A DNA stretch of 64,000 bases, taken from assembly GCF_003947415.1 (NCBI RefSeq), contig NZ_QHKL01000007.1, positions 62,001-126,000 on the forward strand. The letters run 5' to 3'. A program made the translations under genes and the position numbers. Shown here one piece after another: positions 17,202 to 25,029 of the stretch. Source of the stretch: Amycolatopsis sp. WAC 01376 (GTDB taxonomy: Bacteria; Actinomycetota; Actinomycetes; Mycobacteriales; Pseudonocardiaceae). A model generated the notes under the pieces. The model made no database searches, was not told where the DNA came from, and was given only the letters and a program-made list of their open reading frames with translations. The first letter of the stretch is position 1. The number at the start of each line of letters is the position of its first letter.

Positions 17202-18932
17202 CTACAGCGCCGGATACGCGTTCTTCAGGAGTTCCTGGAACTGTGCCGAGTACCAGTGCCCGGAAAGCGGCGCGTCGGGCAGCGCGCCGGAAAGGTTGTT
17301 CTGGTTCCGCGGGTTACCGGTGTACGTCGGATCGCACATCCGGTCGAACCCCTTGCCCTCGGTGTTCGGGATCTCCTTGCTGGCACCGTCGGACTCGCCC
17401 GGCGGCTTGATCCAGACGTAGGCGTCGATCCCGGCTTCCGGCGCGGCCTTCGGGCGCTCGCCCAGCCCGGCGCCGGACTGGTTGCACCAGTTGCCAAGAT
17501 GAATGCGGCGATCGGTCCGGCCACCGTTCACGTAGGCGTCGACCGTGGTGGACGGCCCGGCCCCGGTCGGCCGCGCGGTGCCGCCCCAGCCGTTGCGGGA
17601 AGTGTCGATGAGCATGCCGACGTCCGCCGAGAACCCGGCCCGGACCGCTTCCTGCCGGAACGCCTGGGCGTAGGAGAGTTCGTCGACGTAGCGGTTCCAG
17701 TCGATCCACTTCGACGTCCGCACCGAAGTGCCGCCGACACTGTCGTTCACGGTGAAGTACGGCTCTTTCAGCGCACCGTAGTTGGCGGTGTTGGCGATGA
17801 AACCGTGCACGTTGGCCGTCGTGCTCCCGGAGGTCCGTGCGGCCTCGGCCATGAGCGCGGCGGACGGGCCGAGGTTGTCGTCCCAGCCGAGCCAGCCGTG
17901 GTGCCCGGCGTCGATGTAGTTGTAGACGTTGGCGACCGGACCGAGTTTCGCCAGCGCGTAGCCGACGCCCTTGACGTAGTTCCCGTTGGCCTTCATGACG
18001 TCGCACTGGGGCGTGACCGTCGGGCGGGGCGTCACGTTGGTGACCAGGTTCGGCAGTGAGTCGATTTCGACCACGTTCACGATCCGCAACGTCGAGTATT
18101 TCGGATCGGCGACGATCGTGGCGATCGGGTCGATGTACTCGGTCTGGTACCGCGCGAGTTCGTCCGCCTTGAGTTCGCCGTTCGAAGCGAGCGCGGCGCA
18201 GTCACGGCCGGGCAGGTTGTAGATCACCAGCTGGACGACCAACGGTTTCCCGGCGGCCTGCCGGAGTGCTTCGTCGAGATGACCGCGCAGGCCTCGGCTC
18301 GCGCTCGTGCCCGCGATAGCGGCGATCCGGTCGAGCCAGACGCCGGTCGGCTGGTTCGCGATCCGGGCGCCGCCCGGTTCGGCAGCGGCCTTCGCCGACC
18401 AGTCCGGGTTCACGTACACCCCGGCACCGGCATAGGGGTTGTCCACCTTGGGGCCGCCGGGACCCGGCGTGGTGGTCGTGGTGGTGGGCGGGGTCGTGGT
18501 GGTGGGGACGGTGGAACCGGTGCAGGTGGTGCCGTTCAAGGTGAAGACCGCGGGTTTCCCGTTGGTGCCGGAGTGGCTTCCGTTGAACCCGGGGGAGACC
18601 GTGGCGCCGGTACCGATCGAACCGTTCCACCCCGCGTCCTTGACCGTCACGCGCGTACCTTGCTGGCCGAAGGTCCCGTTCCAGCCCTGCTGCACCCGCT
18701 GGTCGCCGGGGAAGTCCCAGCTCAGCGTCCAACCGCCGCTGATCGGGTCGCCGAGATTGGTCACGGTCACGGTCGCCCCGAAACCGGTGTCCCATTGGTT
18801 GGTGATCGTGTAGTCGACCTTGCAGCCCGGCGCCGCTTCGGCACTCGAGCCCAGCACCACCGGCACCGCCACCATCGCCAGTACCGCGCTGATGGCCAGT
18901 GGTGCCGAAACACCCTTTCTGCGGAATCTCAT
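17202..18932 (-). CDS. Secreted GH6 cellulase (exo-type) with N-terminal CBM2
   Basis: A 576-residue secreted enzyme. The signal peptide runs to about residue 33 (SSAEAAPG). A CBM2 cellulose-binding domain follows at about residues 35-135, with conserved tryptophans (ITNQWDTGF, GGWTLSWDF, QGWNGTF). A Thr/Pro-rich linker leads to the GH6 catalytic domain from about residue 160. YNLPGRDCAALASNGE and VVEIDSLPNLVTN carry the two conserved GH6 aspartates, and YIDAGHHGWLGWDDN is a substrate-loop signature. Size and the long loops suit a cellobiohydrolase, although endoglucanase activity cannot be excluded. Two CebR-type boxes lie upstream, so induction by cellobiose is expected. It is a single-gene unit. 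Confidence 0.92.
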   Translation of the reverse strand: MRFRRKGVSAPLAISAVLAMVAVPVVLGSSAEAAPGCKVDYTITNQWDTGFGATVTVTNLGDPISGGWTLSWDFPGDQRVQQGWNGTFGQQGTRVTVKDAGWNGSIGTGATVSPGFNGSHSGTNGKPAVFTLNGTTCTGSTVPTTTTPPTTTTTTPGPGGPKVDNPYAGAGVYVNPDWSAKAAAEPGGARIANQPTGVWLDRIAAIAGTSASRGLRGHLDEALRQAAGKPLVVQLVIYNLPGRDCAALASNGELKADELARYQTEYIDPIATIVADPKYSTLRIVNVVEIDSLPNLVTNVTPRPTVTPQCDVMKANGNYVKGVGYALAKLGPVANVYNYIDAGHHGWLGWDDNLGPSAALMAEAARTSGSTTANVHGFIANTANYGALKEPYFTVNDSVGGTSVRTSKWIDWNRYVDELSYAQAFRQEAVRAGFSADVGMLIDTSRNGWGGTARPTGAGPSTTVDAYVNGGRTDRRIHLGNWCNQSGAGLGERPKAAPEAGIDAYVWIKPPGESDGASKEIPNTEGKGFDRMCDPTYTGNPRNQNNLSGALPDAPLSGHWYSAQFQELLKNAYPAL

Positions 18933-18964
18933 ACGTCGCCTCCTTGCGACCGGAATCCGAACTA

Positions 18965-18978
18965 TGGGAGCGCTCCCA
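18965..18978. promoter_or_regulatory. CebR/CelR box 1
   Basis: TGGGAGCGCTCCCA, a perfect 14-base palindrome identical to the operator consensus of the actinomycete cellobiose-responsive repressors CebR and CelR. It lies 33 bases upstream of the GH6 start codon. The repressor itself is not in the window. Confidence 0.92.
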
Positions 18979-19032
18979 TCGAGGACCGTAAAGGGGCGGA
19001 TCGGTCATGGCAAGGTCGAGGGGTCCGCGGTA

Positions 19033-19046
19033 TGGGATCGCTCCCA
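19033..19046. promoter_or_regulatory. CebR/CelR box 2
   Basis: TGGGATCGCTCCCA differs from the perfect box at 18965 by one base. Centre-to-centre distance is 68 bp. It probably adds cooperative repression of the cellulase, or reaches the divergent two-component promoter. Confidence 0.75.
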
Positions 19047-19167
19047 TAAAGCTACGAAAGAACTGGGCCACCCGGTGGAAGGCTCCGCCTGATGGCCGCG
19101 AAGCCTTCACCCGGACAGTGGGTCGGGCTTCGGGAGTTCGGGCCCGGCCGTATGGGATCGTGAGCCG

Positions 19168-19845
19168 ATGAGGATCTTGCTCGTGGAAGACGAGCGGCGG
19201 CTGGCCGAATCGCTGCGCGCCGGGCTGAGCGCCGAAGGCTACGCCGTGGACGTCGCGCACAACGGCCGCGACGCGCTTTGGTACGCCGCCGAGCATCCCT
19301 ACGCCGCGATGATCCTCGACATCATGCTGCCCGGCCTCAACGGCTACCGCGTCTGCCGGAGGCTCCGCGAACGCGGTGACAACACCCCGATCCTCATGCT
19401 GACCGCGAAGGACGGGGAGGACGACGAGATCGAGGCGCTGGACACCGGCGCCGACGACTTCCTCCCGAAGCCGTTCTCGTACGGCGTCCTGCTCTCCCGG
19501 TTGCGGGCGCTGATCCGGCGCGGGGGAGCGACCCGGCCGGGCACGCTGCGACTCGGCGACCTCGAACTCGACCAGGCCAGTCACAGCTGCCGTCGCGGCG
19601 CGGCCGAGATCCCGTTGACCACCAAGGAGTTCGCGCTGCTGGCGTATTTGATGAAACGGCAGGGCGAAGTGGTCACCAAGGCGGAACTGCTGGAGAACCT
19701 CTGGGATTTCGCGGCGTCGGCGACCGCGAACCTCGTGGAGGTCCACATGAGCGCGCTGCGGCGCAAGATCGATCTGCCGTTCGGGGTGGAGACGATCCGG
19801 ACGGTGCGCGGCGCCGGCTACCACGTGGTGGGCTCCGGTGCGTAG
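19168..19845 (+). CDS. OmpR-family response regulator
   Basis: A 225-residue two-domain regulator. In the receiver, Asp8 and Glu9 bind metal, Asp51 (ILDIMLPGLNGY) is the phosphorylation site and Lys101 (FLPKPF) completes the switch. The C-terminal winged helix (about residues 130-222) shows TTKEFALLAYLM, the recognition helix region LVEVHMSALRRKID and the hairpin wing IRTVRGAGYHV. The partner kinase overlaps its 3' end by 8 bases. A direct-repeat array before the acyltransferase at 21290 is a plausible target. A TGGGATCG half-box at about 19153 resembles the CebR site but lacks the second half. Confidence 0.92.
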   Translation: MRILLVEDERRLAESLRAGLSAEGYAVDVAHNGRDALWYAAEHPYAAMILDIMLPGLNGYRVCRRLRERGDNTPILMLTAKDGEDDEIEALDTGADDFLPKPFSYGVLLSRLRALIRRGGATRPGTLRLGDLELDQASHSCRRGAAEIPLTTKEFALLAYLMKRQGEVVTKAELLENLWDFAASATANLVEVHMSALRRKIDLPFGVETIRTVRGAGYHVVGSGA

Positions 19846-21232
19846 GTTCTTGCGGACCACCCGGTTCCGGGTCGCGCTGACCGCTTTCCTGGCGTCGCTC
19901 ATCGCGCTGTCGGTCGTTTCGGCGTGGCTCGTGTTCGATGCCCAGAACCGCCTCGGGCAAGGCGCCGCGCAGCTGGCCCGGGCGAGGGCGGCCGCGATCG
20001 TCCAGTTGTTGAACAACGGTGCGGCACCCGCCGATCTGCATTTGCTCGTGCGGGACTCGATCTACGAGGTGACCACCCAGAGCGGTGAGCGGGTCGCTTC
20101 TTGTCCCGGCCTGCGCTCCGGGGCGATCGCGTCGGGCGGAGGCTTCGAGCACGGCGACGACGTCCGTATCCTCGGTCCCGGCGATGTCGACCTCGGCGCG
20201 CAGGAATCCGTCGGTTGTGCGCCCGTACTCGGGCAAGACCCCGAGCAGAACGGGCTTCGGCTGCACGTCTCGGCGTTCGCGAGCGGGGACAGCAAGTACC
20301 GGGTCTACGGCGCCGCCGTGGTCGACGAATCCGGGCAGGCGGCGCTCGATTCGGTGCGTGTGACGCTGCTGGCCGGTGTTCCGGTGATCGCGCTGCTGAT
20401 CGGGGCGATCGCGTGGCTGGCGGTCCGCCGCTCGCTGCGACCGGTCGAGGCGATCCGCTCGGAGGTCGCGGAGATCGGCGCGCACGATCTCTCCCGCCGG
20501 GTCCCGGCCCCGGACAGTGCCGACGAGATCGCGAAGCTCGCGGAAACGATGAACACGATGCTCGCCCGCCTGGACACCGCGGTCACCCGGCAGAGCCGGT
20601 TCACCTCGGACGCGTCGCACGAACTGCGCACACCGCTGGCGTCCCTGCGGACCCAGCTGGAAGTGCTGCTCGCGCATCCGGACCGGCTGGACTGGCGCGA
20701 CGCCTGCCGGAACGCGCTCCTCGACGTCACCCGGCTGCAAGACCTCGTCGGCGATCTCGTGCTCCTCGGCAAGCTGGACAACGCGGCACCGGAACGGTTC
20801 ACGCCGGTGCGACTGTCCGAAGTGGTCGAATCCTGTCTGTCGGGGCGGCAGGGTGTGCGCGCGGGGATCGAAGGGGATCCGACGGCCCTCGGTGACCGCG
20901 GCAGGCTGGAACGGTTGCTGCGCAACCTGGTGGACAACGCGCAACGCCACACCCGCACCGGCGTCGAAGTGACGGCGTCCACAGTGGACGGTTTCGGGGT
21001 GCTGACGGTCACCGACGACGGTCCCGGCATCCCGGCAGCCGACCGCGAGCGAGTGTTCGACCGCTTCGTGCGGTTGGACGACGGACGTGCGCGTGACGAC
21101 GGTGGCGCCGGACTCGGGCTGGCGATCGTCGCCGAGATCGCCCGAGCGCACGGCGGCACCGTCGAGGTCGCCGACCATGACGGCGGAGCCCGCCTCGTCG
21201 TCCGCCTGCCGTTGGCGGAAGCGCGAAGCTGA
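19838..21232 (+). CDS. Two-component sensor histidine kinase
   Basis: A 464-residue membrane kinase. The first membrane helix is at about residues 12-33, followed by an extracytoplasmic sensor region of roughly 140 residues containing two cysteines (ASCPG, VGCAPV) that could pair. The second helix is near residues 176-197. A HAMP domain follows (RPVEAIRSEVAEIG), then HisKA with the phosphoacceptor His261 in SDASHELRTPLASL, and HATPase with N-box NLVDNAQRHT and G-box GAGLGLAIV. The GTG start overlaps the regulator. The stop codon lies inside a 24-base palindrome. The signal is unknown; coupling to an acyltransferase suggests an envelope cue. Confidence 0.9.
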   Translation: MRRFLRTTRFRVALTAFLASLIALSVVSAWLVFDAQNRLGQGAAQLARARAAAIVQLLNNGAAPADLHLLVRDSIYEVTTQSGERVASCPGLRSGAIASGGGFEHGDDVRILGPGDVDLGAQESVGCAPVLGQDPEQNGLRLHVSAFASGDSKYRVYGAAVVDESGQAALDSVRVTLLAGVPVIALLIGAIAWLAVRRSLRPVEAIRSEVAEIGAHDLSRRVPAPDSADEIAKLAETMNTMLARLDTAVTRQSRFTSDASHELRTPLASLRTQLEVLLAHPDRLDWRDACRNALLDVTRLQDLVGDLVLLGKLDNAAPERFTPVRLSEVVESCLSGRQGVRAGIEGDPTALGDRGRLERLLRNLVDNAQRHTRTGVEVTASTVDGFGVLTVTDDGPGIPAADRERVFDRFVRLDDGRARDDGGAGLGLAIVAEIARAHGGTVEVADHDGGARLVVRLPLAEARS

Positions 21233-21271
21233 AGACGTCTTCAGCTTCCTTAAGCTTCCGTTCAGCGTTCA
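21225..21271. promoter_or_regulatory. 24-base palindrome plus three direct repeats before the acyltransferase
   Basis: 21225-21248 is a perfect 24-base palindrome (left half GAAGCTGAAGAC) overlapping the kinase stop codon. Immediately after it run TTCAGCTTCC (21240), TTAAGCTTCC (21250) and TTCAGCGTTC (21261), direct repeats at 10-11 base spacing. That spacing is what tandem OmpR-type dimers use on one helix face. The palindrome could also act as a terminator or attenuator. Confidence 0.55.
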
Positions 21272-21289
21272 AGCCCGAACCTTCGGGGC

Positions 21290-22417
21290 ATGTTCGCTCC
21301 CTCGCGTCACTCCTGGTGGCGGCCGCTCGGCCACGCCGACTACCTGGCCTCGTCGTGGTTCCCCGGCCTCACCGGCGTGCGCGCGCTCGCCGCCGTGGCC
21401 GTCGTGTTCTTCCACTACGGCGGTCCCGTCGTCGACCGCCTGCAGGGCTGGATCGCCGTGCAGCTGTTCTTCGTGCTGTCCGGTTTCCTCATCACGACAC
21501 TGGTATTGAGGGAGGAAGACCGTGACGGCCGGATCTCGCTGCGCGGGTTCTTCGTTCGCCGGGTCTTCCGGATCATGCCGGTGTACTTCCTGCTGCTGGC
21601 GATGACCACGCTCGCGGTGATCATCGGCGGCACGTATCAGAGCAGCAGGCTCGCCGACGCCATGCCGTACTACCTCCTCTTCGGCAACGAACTCGTCGAC
21701 TACAACACGCCCTACCCGACGTCGTGGTCGCTGGGCGTGGAGGAGAAGTTCTACCTGGTGTGGCCCGCGCTGCTGGTGCTCACGTCGTTCGCGCGGAGCG
21801 GGAAGACGGCGCTGCGCCTGCTGCTGGGCGCGTCGGTCGTCCTCGGTGTGGTGCTGTTCGCGCTTCCGCTGGCGCCGTCACACACCTGGGCGAGCCTTTC
21901 GGTGCACTACTGCTCGCTGGTCATCGGCTGTCTGCTGGCGATGACGCTCCACCATCCGCGCGGGTTCGCCCTCTTCCGGCCGCTGACCAGGCCGGCCGTC
22001 GCCACGGCGATCGGGTGCGGGTTCGTCGTCCTGCAGTTCTCCGTCGGCCCGCTGGCGAAGGCACTCGGCGGGCACTGGCAGTTCGTGGTCCCGGTTTACG
22101 CGGCGGGCTCGGCCTTGCTGCTCGTGGCCGTCGTTTCGCCTGGTCCGGTCCGGAACCTGCTTTCGAGCAGGCCGATGACCTACGTCGGCGATCGTTCCTA
22201 CGCGCTCTACCTCGCCCAGACGGGCGCGGCAGGGGTCACGGGCTGGCTGCTGCCCAGCGGGCTCGCCAAGGCCGCGGCGACCACCGGTGTCGCGTTGCTG
22301 TTCGCGTGCGCGCTGCGCCGCTGGGTCGAACAGCCCGCCATCGCCTACGGCCGGAAAGTGGCCGAACGCCGCGCGCCCGCCGTGCCTCGGGTGGAGGCCG
22401 CGGCGGGCGCGAAGTGA
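21290..22417 (+). CDS. Membrane acyltransferase family 3 (OafA/YrhL-like)
   Basis: A 375-residue integral membrane acyltransferase with about ten helices. The N-terminal catalytic motif includes the conserved histidine in VVFFHYGG (about residue 43), followed by QLFFVLSGFLITTLVLREE, the family signature with the arginine-rich loop FFVRRVFRIMPVYFLL. These enzymes transfer acetyl or other acyl groups to extracytoplasmic sugars, peptidoglycan or secondary metabolites. Position 58 bases after an OmpR-type kinase suggests control by that system and a cell-envelope role. It converges with the MFS gene, leaving only 12 bases between stops. Confidence 0.88.
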   Translation: MFAPSRHSWWRPLGHADYLASSWFPGLTGVRALAAVAVVFFHYGGPVVDRLQGWIAVQLFFVLSGFLITTLVLREEDRDGRISLRGFFVRRVFRIMPVYFLLLAMTTLAVIIGGTYQSSRLADAMPYYLLFGNELVDYNTPYPTSWSLGVEEKFYLVWPALLVLTSFARSGKTALRLLLGASVVLGVVLFALPLAPSHTWASLSVHYCSLVIGCLLAMTLHHPRGFALFRPLTRPAVATAIGCGFVVLQFSVGPLAKALGGHWQFVVPVYAAGSALLLVAVVSPGPVRNLLSSRPMTYVGDRSYALYLAQTGAAGVTGWLLPSGLAKAAATTGVALLFACALRRWVEQPAIAYGRKVAERRAPAVPRVEAAAGAK

Positions 22418-22429
22418 ACAGGTCCGGCG

Positions 22430-23878
22430 TCAGTGATGCGCGGCCACCGCGGTGGTCCCGGCGCTCTTCTTGACGAACAGCGAACCGACGAACGCGGCCA
22501 GTCCGACACAACCGGCGACCATGAACGTGATGCGGATGCCCCCGGCGTCGGGGCTGGCCGCCCCGGCCGTGGTCGTGCTCGCCGTGGCCACCGCGATGAA
22601 CATGGCGGTGCCGAGCGCGCCGGCGAGCTGCTGAAGGGTGGCGAGGATCGCGCTGCCGTGTGAATAGAGGTGCTCGGGCAGCGAACCGAGGGATTCGGTC
22701 ATCAGCGGGGTCATCATGAGGCCGAGCCCGCCCATCAGGAGGACGTGGATGGCGATGACCGCGACCAGCGGCGATCCCGGGCCGAGCAGGGCGAACAGCC
22801 ACAGCGAGACCGCCATCGCGGCGGCGCCGGGGATGACCAGGGGCCGGGGGCCGAAGCGGTCGTACAGCGCGCCGACCGGGCGGCCGAGCAGCCCGAGGGC
22901 CAGGCCGCCGGGAAGCACCGCGAGCCCGCTGACGAACGTGCTGGTGTGCAGGACGGTCTGCAGGTACAGCGGCAGCAGGATCGCCGCGGCGCCGAGCAGG
23001 CACATGAACAGCAGCGCCGTCAGTACCAGCGCGACGACGAAACTGCGGTGGGTGAACGGGCGCAGGTCCAGCAGCGCGCGATCTTCCTTCTGCAGGCGCA
23101 ACTGGCGCCAGGTGAACACCACGAGTGCCACGGCGCCGACGGCGATCGGCACCCACGGCGGCACCGGCTGATGCCCGCCCGCGGACTCGCCGGACACCGA
23201 CAGGCCGTACAGGACGCCACCGAAACCGATGGCGGACAGGATCACCGACAGCACGTCCAGCGGCACCTTGCGGGTGTCGCTCTCCAACCTCAGCTGCAGC
23301 ATGCCGACCACCAGGGCGGCGATCGAGAGCGGCAGCACGATCCAGAACATCCAGCGCCAGCCGAGCGAGGAGAGCACGGCACCGCCGATGGTCGGGCCGA
23401 TGGCCGGGGCGACCGCGATGACGATCGTGATCGTGCCCATCGTGGCGCCGCGTTTCTCCACCGGCACCAGGCGCATCACCGTGGTCATCAGCAGCGGCAG
23501 CATCACCGCGGTACCGCAGGCCTGGATGACGCGGCCGGTCAGCAGGAGCGCGAAGCCCGGGGCGAGCGCGCTGACCAGCGTGCCGGTGCTGAACAGGATC
23601 AGCGACGCGAGGAACACCTGGCGCGGGGTGAACCGTTCGAGCAGGAACCCGGTGGTCGGGATGACGACCGCCATGGTGAGCAGGAAGCCGCTCGTCAGCC
23701 ACTGGACGGTGGTGGTCGGGACCTTGAGGTCGACGGTCAGGTCACGCAGCGCGACGCTCAGGATGGTCTCGTTGAGGATCATCACGAACGCGGAAAGGAC
23801 CAGGACCCCGATCAGGAGCCCGGCTTTCGCCGGTGCCCTTTCCTGGTCGTGGGCGGTTTCGGGCAGGGTCTCGGTCAT
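22430..23878 (-). CDS. MFS drug transporter, DHA2 (EmrB/QacA) type
   Basis: A 482-residue pump with 14 predicted helices. Motif A appears as LLERFTPRQVFLAS and motif C as IGPTIGGAVLSSLGWRWMFW. The conserved first-helix residues are MILNETILSVALRDL, characteristic of the DHA2 family. It would export drugs or metabolites using protons. The frame is open to 23935, but AGGAG upstream of ATG 23878 and the family start favour that codon. It is followed within 210 bases by a divergent DinB/MDMPI-type gene. No dedicated regulator is adjacent. Confidence 0.9.
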   Translation of the reverse strand: MTETLPETAHDQERAPAKAGLLIGVLVLSAFVMILNETILSVALRDLTVDLKVPTTTVQWLTSGFLLTMAVVIPTTGFLLERFTPRQVFLASLILFSTGTLVSALAPGFALLLTGRVIQACGTAVMLPLLMTTVMRLVPVEKRGATMGTITIVIAVAPAIGPTIGGAVLSSLGWRWMFWIVLPLSIAALVVGMLQLRLESDTRKVPLDVLSVILSAIGFGGVLYGLSVSGESAGGHQPVPPWVPIAVGAVALVVFTWRQLRLQKEDRALLDLRPFTHRSFVVALVLTALLFMCLLGAAAILLPLYLQTVLHTSTFVSGLAVLPGGLALGLLGRPVGALYDRFGPRPLVIPGAAAMAVSLWLFALLGPGSPLVAVIAIHVLLMGGLGLMMTPLMTESLGSLPEHLYSHGSAILATLQQLAGALGTAMFIAVATASTTTAGAASPDAGGIRITFMVAGCVGLAAFVGSLFVKKSAGTTAVAAHH

Positions 23879-24087
23879 CAGTGAAGGGCTCCTGGAAGGG
23901 CGCAAGTCCGCGTTGGCCGCCTTCGGCGCCGGCAACGGTGACAGCGAAGGCGAGGCTTGTCTGCCGTCCAGTCTGCCTGGGCCGGTCGGTGCGTGTCACG
24001 TCGATTTCCGTAGTGAGTACGGTCACTGCGTCCGAAGACAGCACGAGAGCGGAAGGAATCGCCGTCCCACCAGGATAAAATCGGTCC

Positions 24088-24939
24088 GTGACCACAGCGA
24101 TCACGGCGGATCGATGGCAGTCGGTGCGGCGCGCCTATCGGGTGACGGGGGCGCGTTTCGCGGAACTGGTGGCCCGCGTTCCGGATCCGGACGCGATGGT
24201 CACCGCGGACTGGACGGCGGCCGACACGGTGGCCCACGTCGCGATGATCGCGAAGATGTACACGTCACTGGCGCACTCGGACAGCACCCCGTTCCTGGAC
24301 GCCCGCGCGCAGGACCAGCTCGAAAAGACCACTGTGGACACCGTTTCCGTGCTGAACACCTTGGTGTTACGGGATTTTCCCGAACGAGACATCGGCGTGC
24401 TGGTGACGGGACTGCTCGCTGATATCGATGAGGTACTGCGGGTGACCGAGGACGCCGATCCGGCGACCCCGCTGGACTGGCTCGGGGACTCGAAGGTGCC
24501 GCTGGCGGGAGTCCTCGCGCACCTGGTCAACGAACTGCAGATCCACGGCTGGGACATCGCCAAGGCGCTGAAGCTGCCGTGGACGATGCCACCGGGTGAC
24601 GCGGCGCTGTTCTTCGACCTCTTCATGGTGGGCGTGCTGACCCACGACACCGGCCACCTTCTCGACACCGACGAACCGCCGCGGGACAGACGGATCGCCG
24701 TGGCGTTCCGGTCGGCGTACACGTCCCCGGTCGTGCTGGTGCTGCATCGGGGCCTGGTCACGGTGGAGCGGCCCGGCGGGCCGGTCGACGTGCGGATCTC
24801 GTTCGACCCGCCGACGCTGAACCTGATGCTGTTCCACCGGGTCGGCAAGGCGCGTGCCGCACTGACGCGGAAGATCGTCGTGAGTGGTCCGCGGCCGTGG
24901 CTGCTGCCCGCCTTCTTGCGGGTGGTCCGGCTGCCGTAG
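24088..24939 (+). CDS. DinB/maleylpyruvate isomerase-type (MDMPI N-terminal) protein
   Basis: A 283-residue protein with an N-terminal four-helix bundle of the DinB/MDMPI superfamily. ADWTAADTVAHVAMIAK matches the conserved W-x-x-x-D-x-x-x-H region, and VLAHLVNELQIHGWDIAKAL carries two metal-ligand-type histidines. A C-terminal region resembling an SCP2-type domain follows. Family members are mycothiol-dependent or thiol-related enzymes of actinomycetes; the substrate here is unknown. GTG at 24088 is the start. Residue 94 is encoded by a TTA leucine codon, rare in such genomes and dependent on the bldA tRNA in relatives, which may tie expression to development. Confidence 0.7.
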   Translation: MTTAITADRWQSVRRAYRVTGARFAELVARVPDPDAMVTADWTAADTVAHVAMIAKMYTSLAHSDSTPFLDARAQDQLEKTTVDTVSVLNTLVLRDFPERDIGVLVTGLLADIDEVLRVTEDADPATPLDWLGDSKVPLAGVLAHLVNELQIHGWDIAKALKLPWTMPPGDAALFFDLFMVGVLTHDTGHLLDTDEPPRDRRIAVAFRSAYTSPVVLVLHRGLVTVERPGGPVDVRISFDPPTLNLMLFHRVGKARAALTRKIVVSGPRPWLLPAFLRVVRLP

Positions 24940-24951
24940 GGCACGTTCACC

Positions 24952-25008
24952 GGTCCGTGAAGGCCTCCTTGAGGGACCCAGCGTCCCTCAAGGAGGCCTT
25001 CACGGACC
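24952..25008. terminator. Bidirectional terminator-like hairpin
   Basis: Perfect 26-bp stem (left arm 24952-24977, right arm 24983-25008) with a five-base CCAGC loop, between convergent genes. The left arm starts GGTCCGTGAAGGCC. No U tract follows. Confidence 0.7.
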
Positions 25009-25029
25009 GACCACCGCACGAGACCTCGC

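Noticed and set aside
24012..24027. AGTGA/TCACT inverted repeat between the DHA2 pump and the DinB-type gene
   Set aside because: Arms of only five bases and no adjacent regulator; too weak to list as a site.
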